64,000 nt of DNA from Ricinus communis (Eukaryota > Streptophyta > Magnoliopsida > Malpighiales > Euphorbiaceae): the NCBI RefSeq assembly GCF_019578655.1, contig NC_063264.1, forward strand, positions 6,737,213 through 6,801,212, read 5' to 3'. Within the stretch, counting starts at the first letter, position 1; each line of letters opens with the position of its first letter. The notes under the pieces are model-generated. The model saw only the letters and a program-made list of their open reading frames with translations. It was not told the origin of the DNA and made no database searches. Made by a program: the position numbers and the translations under genes. This document shows positions 11,306 to 23,599 of the stretch, in pieces.

Positions 11306-12800
11306 TCAGACTCTACTTGATTTATGATTCAAATAAAAGAAATTGTGGAGCTGAAGTAACTCATTTAGAACATATTTTAACGGATTACATGGTACGATTG
11401 AATCGAATAAGCTCTTAAGGAATAAAAATTCGGCTGATTGTGAACCTTCAGATACTGTCTTATTCAATGTTTGTTCAATTGCTCTTTTACCTGCAAATGC
11501 AATATAGGCGTTAGGTTCAGCAATAATAATATCCTCTAACATACCAAAACTAGTCGTCACCCCGCCTATTTGTAGGAGATGTAAGGATTGATATATAAAA
11601 TAACTTTTTATTCGATTGATAATCATATAAAGCAGAAGATATTTTAGCCATTTGCGTCAAACTCAAACTTCCTTCTTGCATGTGTGCTCCTCTGGAAGCA
11701 CACATTAAAATAAGAGGTAAAAAATTTATTGGTAGCATACTCGATCAAACGAGTGATTTTCTTGCCTACTACAGATCACATACTACCCTTTATAAACTGA
11801 AAATCCATAACCCCAATTGCTATAGGAATGTTGTTTCGTTGACCTGTGCCTGTTTGAAAGGTCTCAGTTAATTCCGTCTTTCTTTGATAAGAATCAATAC
11901 GATCTTTATAAGGTTCCTCTTTTGAATGAAATTCAATAGTATCCAGAGATACCATATCTTCATCCATAGGATCTCAAGTGCCTAGGTCAATTGAAAGTTC
12001 AATTCTATTTGAATTACTCATTTTCAAATGATATCCACATTGTTCACAGATATTCATTATTGACTTAAAAAATTTCTTATAATTTAATCCATAACAATTT
12101 TCGCATTGAACCCACAAATGCTTGTATTTTTTAGTTATATCGAGATCATTAGAACTTTCTCTTCTAGTTAAATCGCTACCATTCGTACTAGTTCTTAAAC
12201 TGGAACTCTTGCTTTCACTACTATTTCCACTTTCACCACAAATGTAACTATAATGGAACTTTCATCGTAATTGTAATTGCCAGTTAAAATATAACTATCA
12301 TTACAGACTTGAGAAAGAAGATAACCGTCAATGCAACTATTGATGTAATTCTTCTAACTATATTTAGTATCATACATATAATGATCATAGTAGGAATCGC
12401 TACTCCAAGACCCATTATTCAGAGAACTAGAATTCCAATAACTATAAAAATAACTTTCTAATTCACTGGGAAAAGAATGATCAGTGTTAATCTCAAAAAC
12501 TTGATTTTCAATATCAAAATATATAGAATAACTGTCTCTATTATTATCCCTAATTAAAAAAGTTTCATTAGCGCCGAAATTTTGAATGTCTCTAACGCCG
12601 ACTAAACGATCAACATTACTGTAATTAGAGTTGTCACTATTACTCCAACTACGGGTATTTTTATCTGTATCATTTAGAATCGGGTCTTCACTTACACTGG
12701 TATTTTCAAGAGGATCGAGACTACCCATCGATTGACTTAGCCTACACCTGTATTCTAATTCTATATTGGATAAGATCAAATTGAACCGTTCTTTTTTCAT
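11306..12800 (-). pseudogene. accD: Nuclear copy of plastid accD (acetyl-CoA carboxylase carboxyltransferase beta), broken
   Basis: Minus-strand pieces match the plastid-encoded beta subunit of heteromeric acetyl-CoA carboxylase from its start (ATG at 12800) through the acidic, Ser/Asn-rich N-terminal region (12354-12800), the zinc finger (CENC...CEQC near 12060-12115), the block MDEDMVSLD (about 11967) and the carboxyltransferase core with [16 protein letters not shown] and [15 protein letters not shown], to the C-terminus near 11330. Lesions: frameshift after 12354, TGG to TGA just before 11967, and frameshifts near 11776 and 11560. There is no transit-peptide-like lead, so it is a nuclear plastid insertion and not a functional transferred gene. 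Confidence 0.92.
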
Positions 12801-13610
12801 AGAACTTTCTTTCTTCCTGCTATTTACATTTAAATAAGTCATCTGATAACAAATCAATTGGCAAGAGGTCAAGGACTATTTCATCTTTTAATTAGACTAT
12901 TATTTTATAAAAATATTATATTAATTAATAAATTATTATTTTAATTAGATAAAAATTCTTAATCTTATCAAATAATTACTTATATTTTCACATTAACTCA
13001 TAAATATAATTATTATTTAGTTAATAAATTATATAATACATTAGTAATTATATCTTTCATTAAATTATAGTTATACATATTCGGATTAATATTAATTAAA
13101 TCTTATAAATATATTTAAAACAATAACAGCAGGGATAAAAATAGAATGATTTAATTTTATTAAAATATATATACCGTGTATATTTTATGAAAATCCTGGA
13201 GGATAAAAAGGTAAGTTCGAATAGGCTGCCACTTGGTCGGTTAAAATCTTCACCTTCAGTTCAGTGTTTCACCAAACAAACCAACTCTTGACGCAGCCAA
13301 AAAGCCGTCCAAGTCGCCACCATCACCAAACCAAACCCGACAAATGTTCTTCAATGAATATATCAAAATCTTTCCCTCTACAGGTCCACCCTCCACTTAT
13401 CACCCTTTAGATCCCCATTTTCACTTCCTTTAGTGTTCTCTAAATATTCTAACTTTGACTCTTTACATAGTTTAAATTTACTGTTCCTCGATAAGTGTCA
13501 ATTTTAATCATTTTTCGATTCCAATTCCAATTCCAACAAAATGCACTGCAATTGTACACACTCGTCAATCCTTTGAGTGAAAATTTTGGGTTTTGGAGTG
13601 AGTTTCACTA
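12801..13610. promoter_or_regulatory. AT-rich gap, then presumed promoter and 5' UTR of the CNNM gene
   Basis: 12880-13190 is AT-rich with no gene. From about 13230 the composition becomes C-rich and leader-like (repeated CACC, CCACC and TTCC tracts) up to the ATG at 13611. I see no convincing TATA box, in line with a housekeeping plastid-protein gene. Confidence 0.45.
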
Positions 13611-16603
13611 ATGGAAATTGCATGCGAATCTTCATCTCTGGGTCGGCCTTTTTTCATTTCTGGTACAAAATCCTCATCTTTCTTGCGATATAATCGAGTT
13701 TCTAAGATTCAAGTCAAGGTTTTTCGTAAGAATTATCAATACCCATCTTATAATTTATCAAAAGTTGCAAACTTTTACGATTTTAGACCACTTCGTATTT
13801 CAGCTTCTAGTAAAAAAAGAATTTTTGATGTTAGAGCTCAATCAAAATCATTAAACGAAGTTAATGGTGATCTGGATATTAAAGAAAATGTAGCTGCTGG
13901 TGTGAATTTAAACTTAATAAGATTGCTGAGTAAAGGTGGTCTCATTTTGGGTGCGATGATGTGTGGGATTTTGATGTTGGGGTCTAAAAGAGTACTTGCA
14001 GCTGAAGGTGTAGTGAATGCTGGGTATGGTGTTATTGGGCAGAGCATATTGCTATTGAGGAATGCGTGGCCTAAGCTTTCTCAGCTTCTTACAGTTTTCA
14101 AAGAGCAAGGTTTGGTATTGGCTGCTCTTCTGGGTTTATCAGCATTTTTTTCTATGGCTGAGACCTCCATTACCACACTATGGCCGTGGAAGGTATGGAC
14201 TTCTACTTCAAAATTTGGTTGATTTTTGTATTTAGTAAATGTTTATGAGTCTTAAGTTGGATTAATCTTATGCATAATAAGTATTATGATGACTGTGAAG
14301 ACATGAATACATAAAATTGAAAAGCCAAAAGTAGCAATGCGAAGAAACTTGGCGCTTCATCATTATCCTATTTATTGAGCTAATATACTATCACAACTCT
14401 AAGATATGAAGAAGAGAGCTGGAAAAAATATATTCTTCATTAACTTAAGAAAGATAAGAGCCTGCTACATATATATGCTAAGCTAAGCAGCTATGTACAA
14501 CCAAGTAAAGCTCATGACAATATTTACACCGAGTACAAGTAAAGCTGTAACTAACTAGTAAACATACTTCTATCTTAGTCAACAAGACTCTAACTAATTC
14601 AGTCAACATATCACATGGGTTAACTAAAACCCTTGCCTAACTGCCAGACTTCCTCTCATATATACTCTTTCGGTTTATGTTTTCTGGGTTTTTTGACAAT
14701 GGGAAAAGAGAAAGAGGGAGAAAATGAGAATAACTCATTTGTTGATATAGTTGGTAGACATAATAAATTATTGTGCATGATGTCTACTGAGACTTTAGAG
14801 CAAAAAAAAGAAAAAGAAAAAGAAGGATCAAGGTTTTACAGTTTGTTCAATGGCAGTTATTAATCCTGGTTTCGAATTTTCCTGTATTATTTTGTGGCGA
14901 ACAGATTATGTATAAATTTATTCTGCATGATGTCTACTGAAACTTTAGTGTCTAGAAAAGAAAAAAAAGAACGATCGAGGTCCTACAGTTTGTTCAGTGG
15001 ATAGTATTTTTTTTTTTTATTAATCTTGGCTTTGAATTTTCTTGTAATATTTTTTGGTGAACAGAATGATTATTTATTGAATTCAAACTTCAACACATAA
15101 AATTGACTTCAACAGCTTTACAATTTTATTAGGTGTACTTTTTTGTTACTCTAAATACTCAAAGTCTTGATGAGCTTTAGGCTTACTATGCATTGCTTGT
15201 GACTATATTCCAATTGATGGATTTTAAACATTAAATACCTTATTGTAACCTCTTGTTTTGTAGAAATTCAGGTTGGGCACTCATGTTCACATATGTTCTC
15301 TCTCTTTTTTAATCTCTTTGACAACTGTTGTCTGATTAATTGATAATCCAATATAAATCTGTCAGGTCCGAGAGCTGGCTGAAAAGGAGCCTGATGATGG
15401 TGTCTTCAAAATGCTTCGCGGTGACATTACACGGTTTCTAACAACTATTCTTATTGGCACAACGTAATGCCCTTCTTTTCCTGGTACCCTATTCATTCCA
15501 GCTTTCTGCTCAAGTTTGAAAAATGATTTCTTATTTTAAATTCTATTTATGTGCGTAGTGTGGTTAACATTGGAGCAACTGCATTAGTCACGGATGCAGC
15601 CACAGCAATATTTGGTGAAGCTGGTGTTACTGCAGCCACAGGAGTAATGACTGTAAGTACAAGTTTCTCTGTGCTGTGTCTCTGTGTGTATGAATTAATT
15701 CATGTTGAATTAGATATGATGCCCAATGATGCAAGGACTTTCTTGGTGTCTAACTCTTCGCCTAACATGAATTCCTACAACATGAGTTAATGGGTCTTTC
15801 CTTGCAGCTAGTATTGAATCCTATTTAGAACTCAAGTGGATAATTTACAGATATAAAAGAATCTCTTTATTTGTTTTCCTTAAGTTATTTTTTATCCTTT
15901 TGAGGTAAGGTGGTAAGTGGTAGAGAGGAATGAGAAGGATCGTTAAAGCTACTTTGAGCAAGAGAATCAACTTTATGTTAGGACTTCTGTCCCTGAACAT
16001 ATTGCTCTTTAACTATAATTATGTAAGATTGCAATTTTAGAGAGTGAAATATAATGATAGGCGCTCTTAATGTCCTTAATTCCTTAGGAATTTGCATAGA
16101 AAATGACATGGCAAAGAGTAATAGAGAATGCATCTAGGTAATGCTTAGATCCCTTTGTCACACTCTAAGACATCCATATCTTTTGTATTGCAAAGTTTTC
16201 CTAATCATCTCTTTGTTATCTTCAAATGAATTTAGGTTGCGATATTGTTGCTTACTGAAATCACTCCCAAAAGTATAGCTGTTCACAATGCCACAGAGGT
16301 TGCTAGATTTGTGGTAAGTCAATTTGTGCTACACTTGTTTGCTTCATGCTTTATGCAGTTCTATAGCTCTTCTGTGCACTGGGTGATCTTAATGCTACAT
16401 GCCAATGTTGTTTGTAATGTCTTTAGGTCAGACCAGTTGCTTGGCTTTCCTTGGTCTTATATCCTGTTGGAAGAATTGTCACGTATTTGTCAATGGGAAT
16501 GCTAAAGATGCTTGGTTTAAAAGGGAGAAGGTTAATCAATCTTAAACTTCTTGAATCTTTCTTGTCACTTGCAATCTTTATATGGAAGCTATTTAACTTC
16601 TTG

Positions 16604-16639
<36 letters not shown>

Positions 16640-19600
16640 TATACTCTTTTCTAATTTATCCGTACTTTTTCTTTCCAAATTTTTTGTCTGATTCTTGTTT
16701 AGCCACTTGTAAATATTTTCTGTTTAGTCCTTAACAATTGAAGATTGTAATAGCATTATGAAACTGCAATTCGAGATGCCATAGTTATTAATTTCTATCA
16801 CTTGCTCGAGTGTTTCAAATAACAGGTAATGAACAGACTAGCAATCTGATTTCTTCGTTCATGCATCTTGTTCTGTATGGCTTCCTTTTCTTTTTCATTC
16901 TTTTTTTCCGCCTTTATGTTCCTTACATGAGTCTTGTGCTGGTATTTTTTTATTTATTTTTTAAATAGATGCTTCTGAAAGTCACTTCACTGAATGCTTT
17001 CTGAACTAGTATTTCCTTGTTTCTTCATATTTTTGTAATTTCTTCTTTGCCAGTGAGCCATACGTTACTGAAGATGAGTTGAAGTTGATGTTGCGGGGGG
17101 CAGAATTGAGTGGAGCAATAGAGGAGGAAGAACAGGTACTATGATAATCTCTTTATGATTTTCCTGAAGCACTTCCTTCTTTTTTAGGATACAGAAGTTA
17201 CATCAGAACTTCGATTTTTTTTTTTTTGTGATGGTTTACTTTTACCTTCTTGTTATTGAACTTTGCATCCAATTCCACTAGAGCCTTTGGTTTCTGTAGT
17301 CATAATAGGTCTGCCATGTCTATGTAATTACATTTAAGCCTTTCTAGGGAACTCCTTAAAATGTTGGAAGTGTCTTTTGCTTCTACTTGTTGTGGTTAAG
17401 GTGCTCTAATATTTCATATCTTGTACCAGGATATGATTGAGAATGTGCTAGAGATCAAGGATACACATGTTAGAGAGGTGATGACACCTCTTGTTGATGT
17501 AGTTGCAATTGATGCCAGTGCAACTCTTGTTGATTTTCATCAGCTGTGGGTGACTCATCAATATTCAAGGTAATTTCATCCGTATTACTTTTATAACTTG
17601 AGCATTTAACTCAGCAACTTGCTAAGACTTTTGTGGACTTGTTTATAGGGTTCCTGTTTTTGAGCAGCGTGTGGACAATATTATGGGTATTGCATATGCC
17701 ATGGATCTGCTAGATTATGCTCAGAAGGTCAGGCAATTTTTCTACTTCTATTCTTCCCTCTTTAAAATTGCTATGACTTTGTTTATTGGTTGTATACACT
17801 ACTCAATAATCACATAGTGTGCAGAATTATAATCTATTTCATTTTGAAGGGTGAGCTACTAGAAAGTACGACTGTCGGAGACATGGCTCACAAACCTGCA
17901 TACTTCGTGCCTGGTAATCTTTCATTCTGCAATCTGTGATTATGTACTTTTGAGTGGTATATAGTCTGTAATATTTTCTTTCTATTTCAACTTTGAATAT
18001 AAGCTTGGAATCTTAGATCATCCTCCATTCAATTAGCTCAAATTTAGGTAGTTTCTCAATTGCTGACTCACATCAGCAACTGGAAGACAGACTTGTCTCA
18101 GTGGCTCCAAAGTTCATAAATCTTTTGAAATGCACATGTTGTTTAGATTAGATCTCTTGCCTGAATTTGCTATATGTTTTTTTTCGATATTCATTTAGAC
18201 TTGCTATCAGACGGCTAATTGAAATTGAAAAATTGATTTAATATGATGTAACTTGGCATGGAACTGGCTAATTGAAATAAATTTCTTCTTTAAGTTCAAT
18301 TGAAGATTATATGGTCCTACAATGTGCATTTTCTTGCAAATTTGGTAAAAGATTAATTTATTGTCATGGAACAAAGATATGATCCTCTTTTGGAAGGCAC
18401 CTGGAAGTGAGGTTTAAGATGGTGTTCTAGAGAAGTGTTAAAGATGGCTTTATCCCCCTGCTAAAGTGCTTAGAAGATGTTCACACCTTTATGTTACCAC
18501 GGAAAGATGTCCTTTGTTTTTAATTTTATCTGAAAAACTTTTTCTATTTGTTTAATTGGTTTCTTTCATATAAGTTTTAGTGAATACATTTTCTTGGTCC
18601 TGCAGATTCAATGTCAGTCTGGAATCTTCTTAGAGAGTTCCGCATTAGAAAGGTCCACATGGCTGTTGTCCTTAATGAATATGGTGGAACTATTGGGGTA
18701 TGTACAAACCCTAACCAGTCCTCCTAATTCAAAACTGTATTAGTGTATTTACATTTTGATGGTAGAGAAGTTCATTGGTGATATACAGTGTTTTATTCAC
18801 CTGTTCCAACCTTGTTACTTTTAGTAATTACTAGGTCCTTTATTTGGTAAGTTGAAGTTTAGCTATCTTATTATTTTTAAAGGTGAAATTTTTGGTTCTA
18901 ATCATTGCAGGAAATAGTTTTTGAATGGATTTGTTATAGAAATATGCTTTAGTTAGGTACCTAAGTAGCTACATGAAGTAATAACTAGAAATTGATAAGA
19001 GTTTTTTGATTCCAAATCTTCATGTTTAGGAGATAACTTTCCTATTTAAGAATATCCATGTTCCTGGAAGTCTGAAACCCACGACTTAGATTAAAAATAT
19101 GTTTTATTTAGGCAAATGGACCGGCCATTTCTGGGCATACAAAGTCTATCCTCCATATGCTATTGCTAATCATAATCTTGGTACCTGATGCCAGTCCAAT
19201 ATGTTTAACTCAACAATTTTAGGAGATGTAAGTTTATCATTGATATTATTTAGAATTTCCTTGTGGTTGAACGCTCAGCTAAATATCATAGTATTAGTTA
19301 TTTGTCTATTGATGTTGAAGTTTAGATGCATTAACAATTTTATTCAAAATTGTGCTTATCTTGCATTTACTGTTCATATTATCTTACTTTTTGTTTTGTT
19401 ATTTCTGTGGACAAAAGATAGTAACCCTGGAAGACGTCGTTGAGGAGATTGTTGGAGAAATCTTCGATGAAAATGATTCAAAAGTAAGGCTGAAAACACC
19501 CTTTCTATACAATTTTAATTACCTCACATTAAGTTGTGCCTCTTTTACTCTCTCTGATTGTGTTATGATGGTTATGTTTCTTTTTTGAGAATAATTCTGA

Positions 19601-22600
19601 TGGCTATGTGATTTCTTTGCAATGCCAATTATTATCTCTTCCTGATGGGAGTAAAAATTTGTATAATGCAGTAATTATGATTCATATCTCAGAGAGATAT
19701 GGGCCATAAAAGATGAGACAGAGAAGGTCATAACTTTACCTGATACCTTAATTTTACTTTCATAACAGCTGAATGACAAGAAATACTTCAGTTTATCTGT
19801 TACCCTTGATTTCTTTTAGATGGGACTGGGTTCTTATCCTTTGAAAGTCTATATTTGTTTGGTCTAGGCTCAATATTTATCAGGACTGATAATATAGACT
19901 CTAATACTCAAGTCCTTGCCAAGATGTTGGCGGTATTCAGCTGCGGAACAGGAGATTGTTCCTTCTTTCTTCTGTTTGCGGTCAAGTTCTTTTAGTTTAA
20001 ATTCTTGCTATTCCATATTTACTAGATAATAAGTTATGTAGGGTGACAATATATATTGAAGTTTCAGCAGTGACAAGCTGAGATTATTATAAGTCTCTGC
20101 AAGAAGTCGTACTAATCTGGATCTTCAGATGACATGTTGCATTCTTCAGTATTTATTATTTGCTGTCGTAATCTGATTATATGTGTAGAGTGCATAAATG
20201 TTTTTGTCTATGGTTATAGAAGATTTGCATAGCCCATTAATGAGGCAAATAGTATTTGTATGGCTGTTTAATAGGAAGTATGATTCCAATAAGATTCCAA
20301 TGGATGTTTGTCAATAAACTAGTTGGTGAAACAAGAAACTTCAAGTATCCATGGAGGTTGTAATAGGTGTCAAAGCTGGCTGGCTTTTTTGGTGCAGCAG
20401 TTTTTTCCAGCTATGCTTTGTACCAGCATGAATACATATGTTTGCTGTCATAATTGAAAGAATATCATTTCTTTTGCAATAGGAGGAGATACAGAAGAAA
20501 ACCGGCTATGTTGTAATGCGAGCAGAGGGGATATATGATGTTGATGCTAATACATCTATTGATCAACTTTCTGAAGACCTAAATATCAAAATGCCGGAGG
20601 TATGTTTTTTAGAGAATGGAAACTCCATGCTTGTGCTAATACTGAAGCCCCTGATGCATAATATAGTAATTATTACTCAAACTGATTTTCTCATAACTGC
20701 CTCATCTGATATTTTTCTTTTGTTGATACTCAAAAGAACACATCGATGCAGAATACTAATAATAAGATGGTAATCGTTTACTGGGAAAAAAAATAATTCA
20801 TTCTTGCTTATGATTAATTACTCACTTAGTAATTCTTTTCCCCCAGAAAAGGGAGCAGATATTATGCATTTCTTCACTTATATGTAAATTGAAATATTAT
20901 TGATCTACTGCAATCTGATGTTATTGATACATCTACAAATCAACACAAAGTAGAATTCTCGGGAATTAGTAATCAAAAAAAGGCTCCAACCTGCAAAGCT
21001 TGCAGTGTGGCTTAGTGTAGCGTAGTTGCTATATTCTCTGTGCATTGAAACTAGTACCTCTCTTTGTTTATTATGAAGCATGTATTACATTATGACCCTG
21101 ACTATTTATTGGACAAATATACAGATTTGTCACTTCAATGGTGGGTTTATCTGCATACTGACGGCTCTAAATTCCAGTCTTTCTGATGTGGGATCATCAC
21201 GAAAGCTTTTAATTTGTTTATGAGATTTAGTTACTAGTATTTCGAATAAACTATTTGTGCAGAAGTGGCCATTAAATTCTTGAATCTCATCATGAGTAAT
21301 ATTCTCTATCATCTTCCTTTACAGGGACATCAATATGAGACAGTATCAGGGTTTATATGTGAGGCGTTTGGATATATCCCAAGGACAGGCGAGACTATCA
21401 AAGTAATCCTTGAAAAGGAAAATCAAGAAGAAGATGATGAACAAACTGAAGGCAAATCTGATCGACAAGATCAGAATGATAAGCATCAGATATATAAACT
21501 TGAGGTATGTTTTGAATCATCTTGCTTTGTGTACTTTGTGGAGGCTTCACTGCACAAACAAATGTACATAAAGTGGTACTAAGAAAGAATTTGTGTTTTG
21601 GGTCTAAGTAAAAGTTCATATGTTCTTGGAATTGATTGCCCTTCGTTCCCTGCTGTTTTGATCTATTTTCTCTAGGTTCATGTGCCATATCTGTGCAGCT
21701 ACTTCTGCTGCTGTATTTTTTCTACAGATATTGTCATGTTTGTTAAGTTTTGTGCATAGCTAACTGTAAACTATACTAGCTAAAAGCTGTCTTAGGATGT
21801 CAAGTGTCATGCAATAGGCTTGTCAAGGTCGTGCAATTAATCACATGTCTGTGGGATTGAAGAGGCAAAAGTGGTCCAGAAATCAGAAGCCCAATTCCCT
21901 TCCTATCAGATTAATCTAGGCTTCAGTGTTTTGGCCTAGTTGTATGTTCCATTTTCGCCCGTGTTTTGGGCAGGCCAAGATTCTTACAAGGATTTTTCTA
22001 TGTTCAACGTATTTATTTAATTTATGAGTTTCACCAAGGATATACTAGCTTGATAGTGCAAACTAGAAATGTTAGGAAAAACCTCAAAAGATATAGAACT
22101 ATCTTGTGTAAATCGGAAGGAACTAACAGTTGCATAAAGTGACATTTGATCTTGCTGTTTCAATATAAGTTGTTTGCTTGATAAACCTGTTCAACAATAG
22201 AAGGTTGCACTTTATAATTATGACATGTCCAACTAAGTAATATTGGCAGCAATTCAACTGTTCTTTCATAGTAATTTGGGCTGCTTGATTTTATAACAAA
22301 GGGGATTACATGAAGTTTCATCCTAAAAAGGTGGAAGAAAAAAGATTCATGTAGCCAACCCCATCTGGTACTGGTAAAATGAGTTGAGCCAGTATACAGT
22401 AACATCAAGTCTGTTCTTGGACAATTCTTCACCCTGTCCCCCATTAACTTAATTGCATTGTTGCACTTCACTTGTGCAGTTGGTGGATCAAGCAGATTGA
22501 CAAGGCACACTGTTTAATACACTTAAAACCTACTTATGTATAAAATTTCTTGGTAATTGTAACAGTGCATTTTTTGTGACCTCAAATGGTAATATAATAT

Positions 22601-22979
22601 GGAGTAAATCGGTTGACTTGTTGCTAATCTCTTTTATGGAGCTAACGGATAATAAGGGCCCACAAAGGATATTTTGTGGTTAGCTGTTACAATCAATATA
22701 TGTGATATATTTTCCTTGCTGCAGATATTGGCTGGAAATGCCAGAAAAGTCAGTGCTGTTCGATTTGAGCAGATAAACAATGGTGACGAAATGATGGAGG
22801 CCAAAGAAGTAACTCGCCTTGTTCCCAAAATCATGAAGAGGAGGTGGAGCAGTGATGAAGAGTCAGATGTTACTGAATATGATGAGGATTCATTCCAAAA
22901 GAGACCAGAGCATGGTCTGTCTGATTCCAATGTAATAGCTGAACATGAAGATGACAATGAGAGTCCTGGTAGACAGTAG
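13611..22979 (+). CDS. Chloroplast CNNM/CorC-like protein with DUF21 and CBS domains
   Basis: Fourteen exons read in frame, all GT-AG: 13611-14192, 15366-15463, 15559-15652, 16236-16313, 16427-16530, 17054-17135, 17430-17569, 17649-17727, 17850-17913, 18606-18697, 19418-19483, 20483-20599, 21325-21504 and 22725-22979, giving 676 residues. Residues 1-76 are Ser/Arg-rich and end in VRA|Q, a plausible plastid transit peptide. Membrane spans lie near 109-125 and 167-187, with three more up to about 315 (DUF21, with SMAETS and LTEITPKS). A CBS pair (about 347-493) has VREVMTP, HQYSRVPVF and NEYGGTIGIVTLEDVVEEI; a CorC_HlyC domain and an acidic tail follow. It resembles Arabidopsis At1g55930/At3g13070, whose family is linked to Mg2+ export across membranes, here probably the chloroplast envelope. 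Length matches the family and no lesion is seen. Transport function is inferred. Confidence 0.93.
14765..15066 (+). repeat. Diverged tandem duplication in CNNM intron 1
   Basis: Two units of about 145 bp. Each starts with TGCATGATGTCTACTGARAC, continues with a purine-rich tract, then TACAGTTTGTTCARTGG, and ends near GGYGAACAG (first about 14770-14904, second about 14922-15064). Confidence 0.75.
16605..16637. repeat. (TG)n microsatellite in CNNM intron 5
   Basis: About 16 TG units, shortly after the 5' splice site at 16531. Confidence 0.92.
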
Positions 22980-22980
22980 T

Positions 22981-22982
22981 TG

Positions 22983-23024
<42 letters not shown>
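22981..23024. repeat. (CT)n microsatellite between convergent genes
   Basis: A pyrimidine tract of CT units with one interruption, beginning 2 bases after the CNNM stop codon; it therefore lies in that gene's 3' UTR. Confidence 0.92.
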
Positions 23025-23028
<4 letters not shown>

Positions 23029-23136
23029 CTATATCTATCTATCTATTTTTACAGCTCCATTAAAGCAGTGAAAAGGACTTGAGAAACAAAACAAAAGAAC
23101 AAGAATGCGGGAGATGCTAACATTGTAAAATTTTTT

Positions 23137-23511
23137 TCAGAGATGAAGTGAGGTATCAACATCTGATTCATCAAAGTTATTTGTAATGTGCATGACAGTG
23201 TTTTTGGACCATAAATCCACCGAATTTGGAGTCTCATTGATCTGGAGTTCAGCATGCCTATTCTGCATGTTTGGCTGGAGGTAGAGGCTGTCTTGGAGTG
23301 GTTGCCCAAGTGGAAGGACCAATTCAGAGTGAAAAAAGGGCCTAGATTGCTCAAAAGCTTTGGGTGGTTTGACTTGCTCTGCTTCAGAGAACAGCCGTAG
23401 CAGCTCCCTTTGCTGCCTCATCTCCTTAGCACGCTCCAACTGCCTAAACCTCTCTTGTAGAAGGGCAATGGAGGAATGGATGCTGGTGGGATCACAGTTT
23501 TGCCTACCCAT
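23137..23511 (-). CDS. Small conserved-looking plant protein of unknown function (124 aa)
   Basis: A single-exon minus-strand frame. I chose the ATG at 23511 (MGRQNCDPTS) over the upstream in-frame ATG at 23610 because a TATA box (23578-23590) lies between them, about 70 bases before this ATG, so the transcript would start after the longer start codon. The N-terminal third is helical and charged (ALLQERFRQLERAKEMRQQRELL, about residues 16-38), a likely short coiled coil; the rest is polar and low in structure and ends DVDTSLHL. The composition and memory of similar unnamed plant proteins suggest a real gene, but I cannot name a domain or function. It is convergent with the CNNM gene, 157 bp between stop codons. 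Confidence 0.68.
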   Translation of the reverse strand: MGRQNCDPTSIHSSIALLQERFRQLERAKEMRQQRELLRLFSEAEQVKPPKAFEQSRPFFHSELVLPLGQPLQDSLYLQPNMQNRHAELQINETPNSVDLWSKNTVMHITNNFDESDVDTSLHL

Positions 23512-23577
23512 GGATGGTTGTCTGCGAAGGAGAGTGATAGGAGTGATCTTTTGGTGAGGCCTTGGATTTGTGTATTC

Positions 23578-23590
23578 CTTATATATAGGG
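23578..23590 (-). promoter_or_regulatory. TATA box of the 124-aa gene
   Basis: Minus strand reads CCCTATATATAAGG. It lies 67-79 bases upstream of the ATG at 23511, the normal plant spacing for a leader of about 40 bases, and decides the start codon. Confidence 0.65.
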
Positions 23591-23599
23591 CATGTTTGT

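Noticed and set aside
14340..14630. Possible LTR fragment in CNNM intron 1
   Set aside because: Word use resembles a retrotransposon LTR, but I found no TG...CA ends or target duplication.
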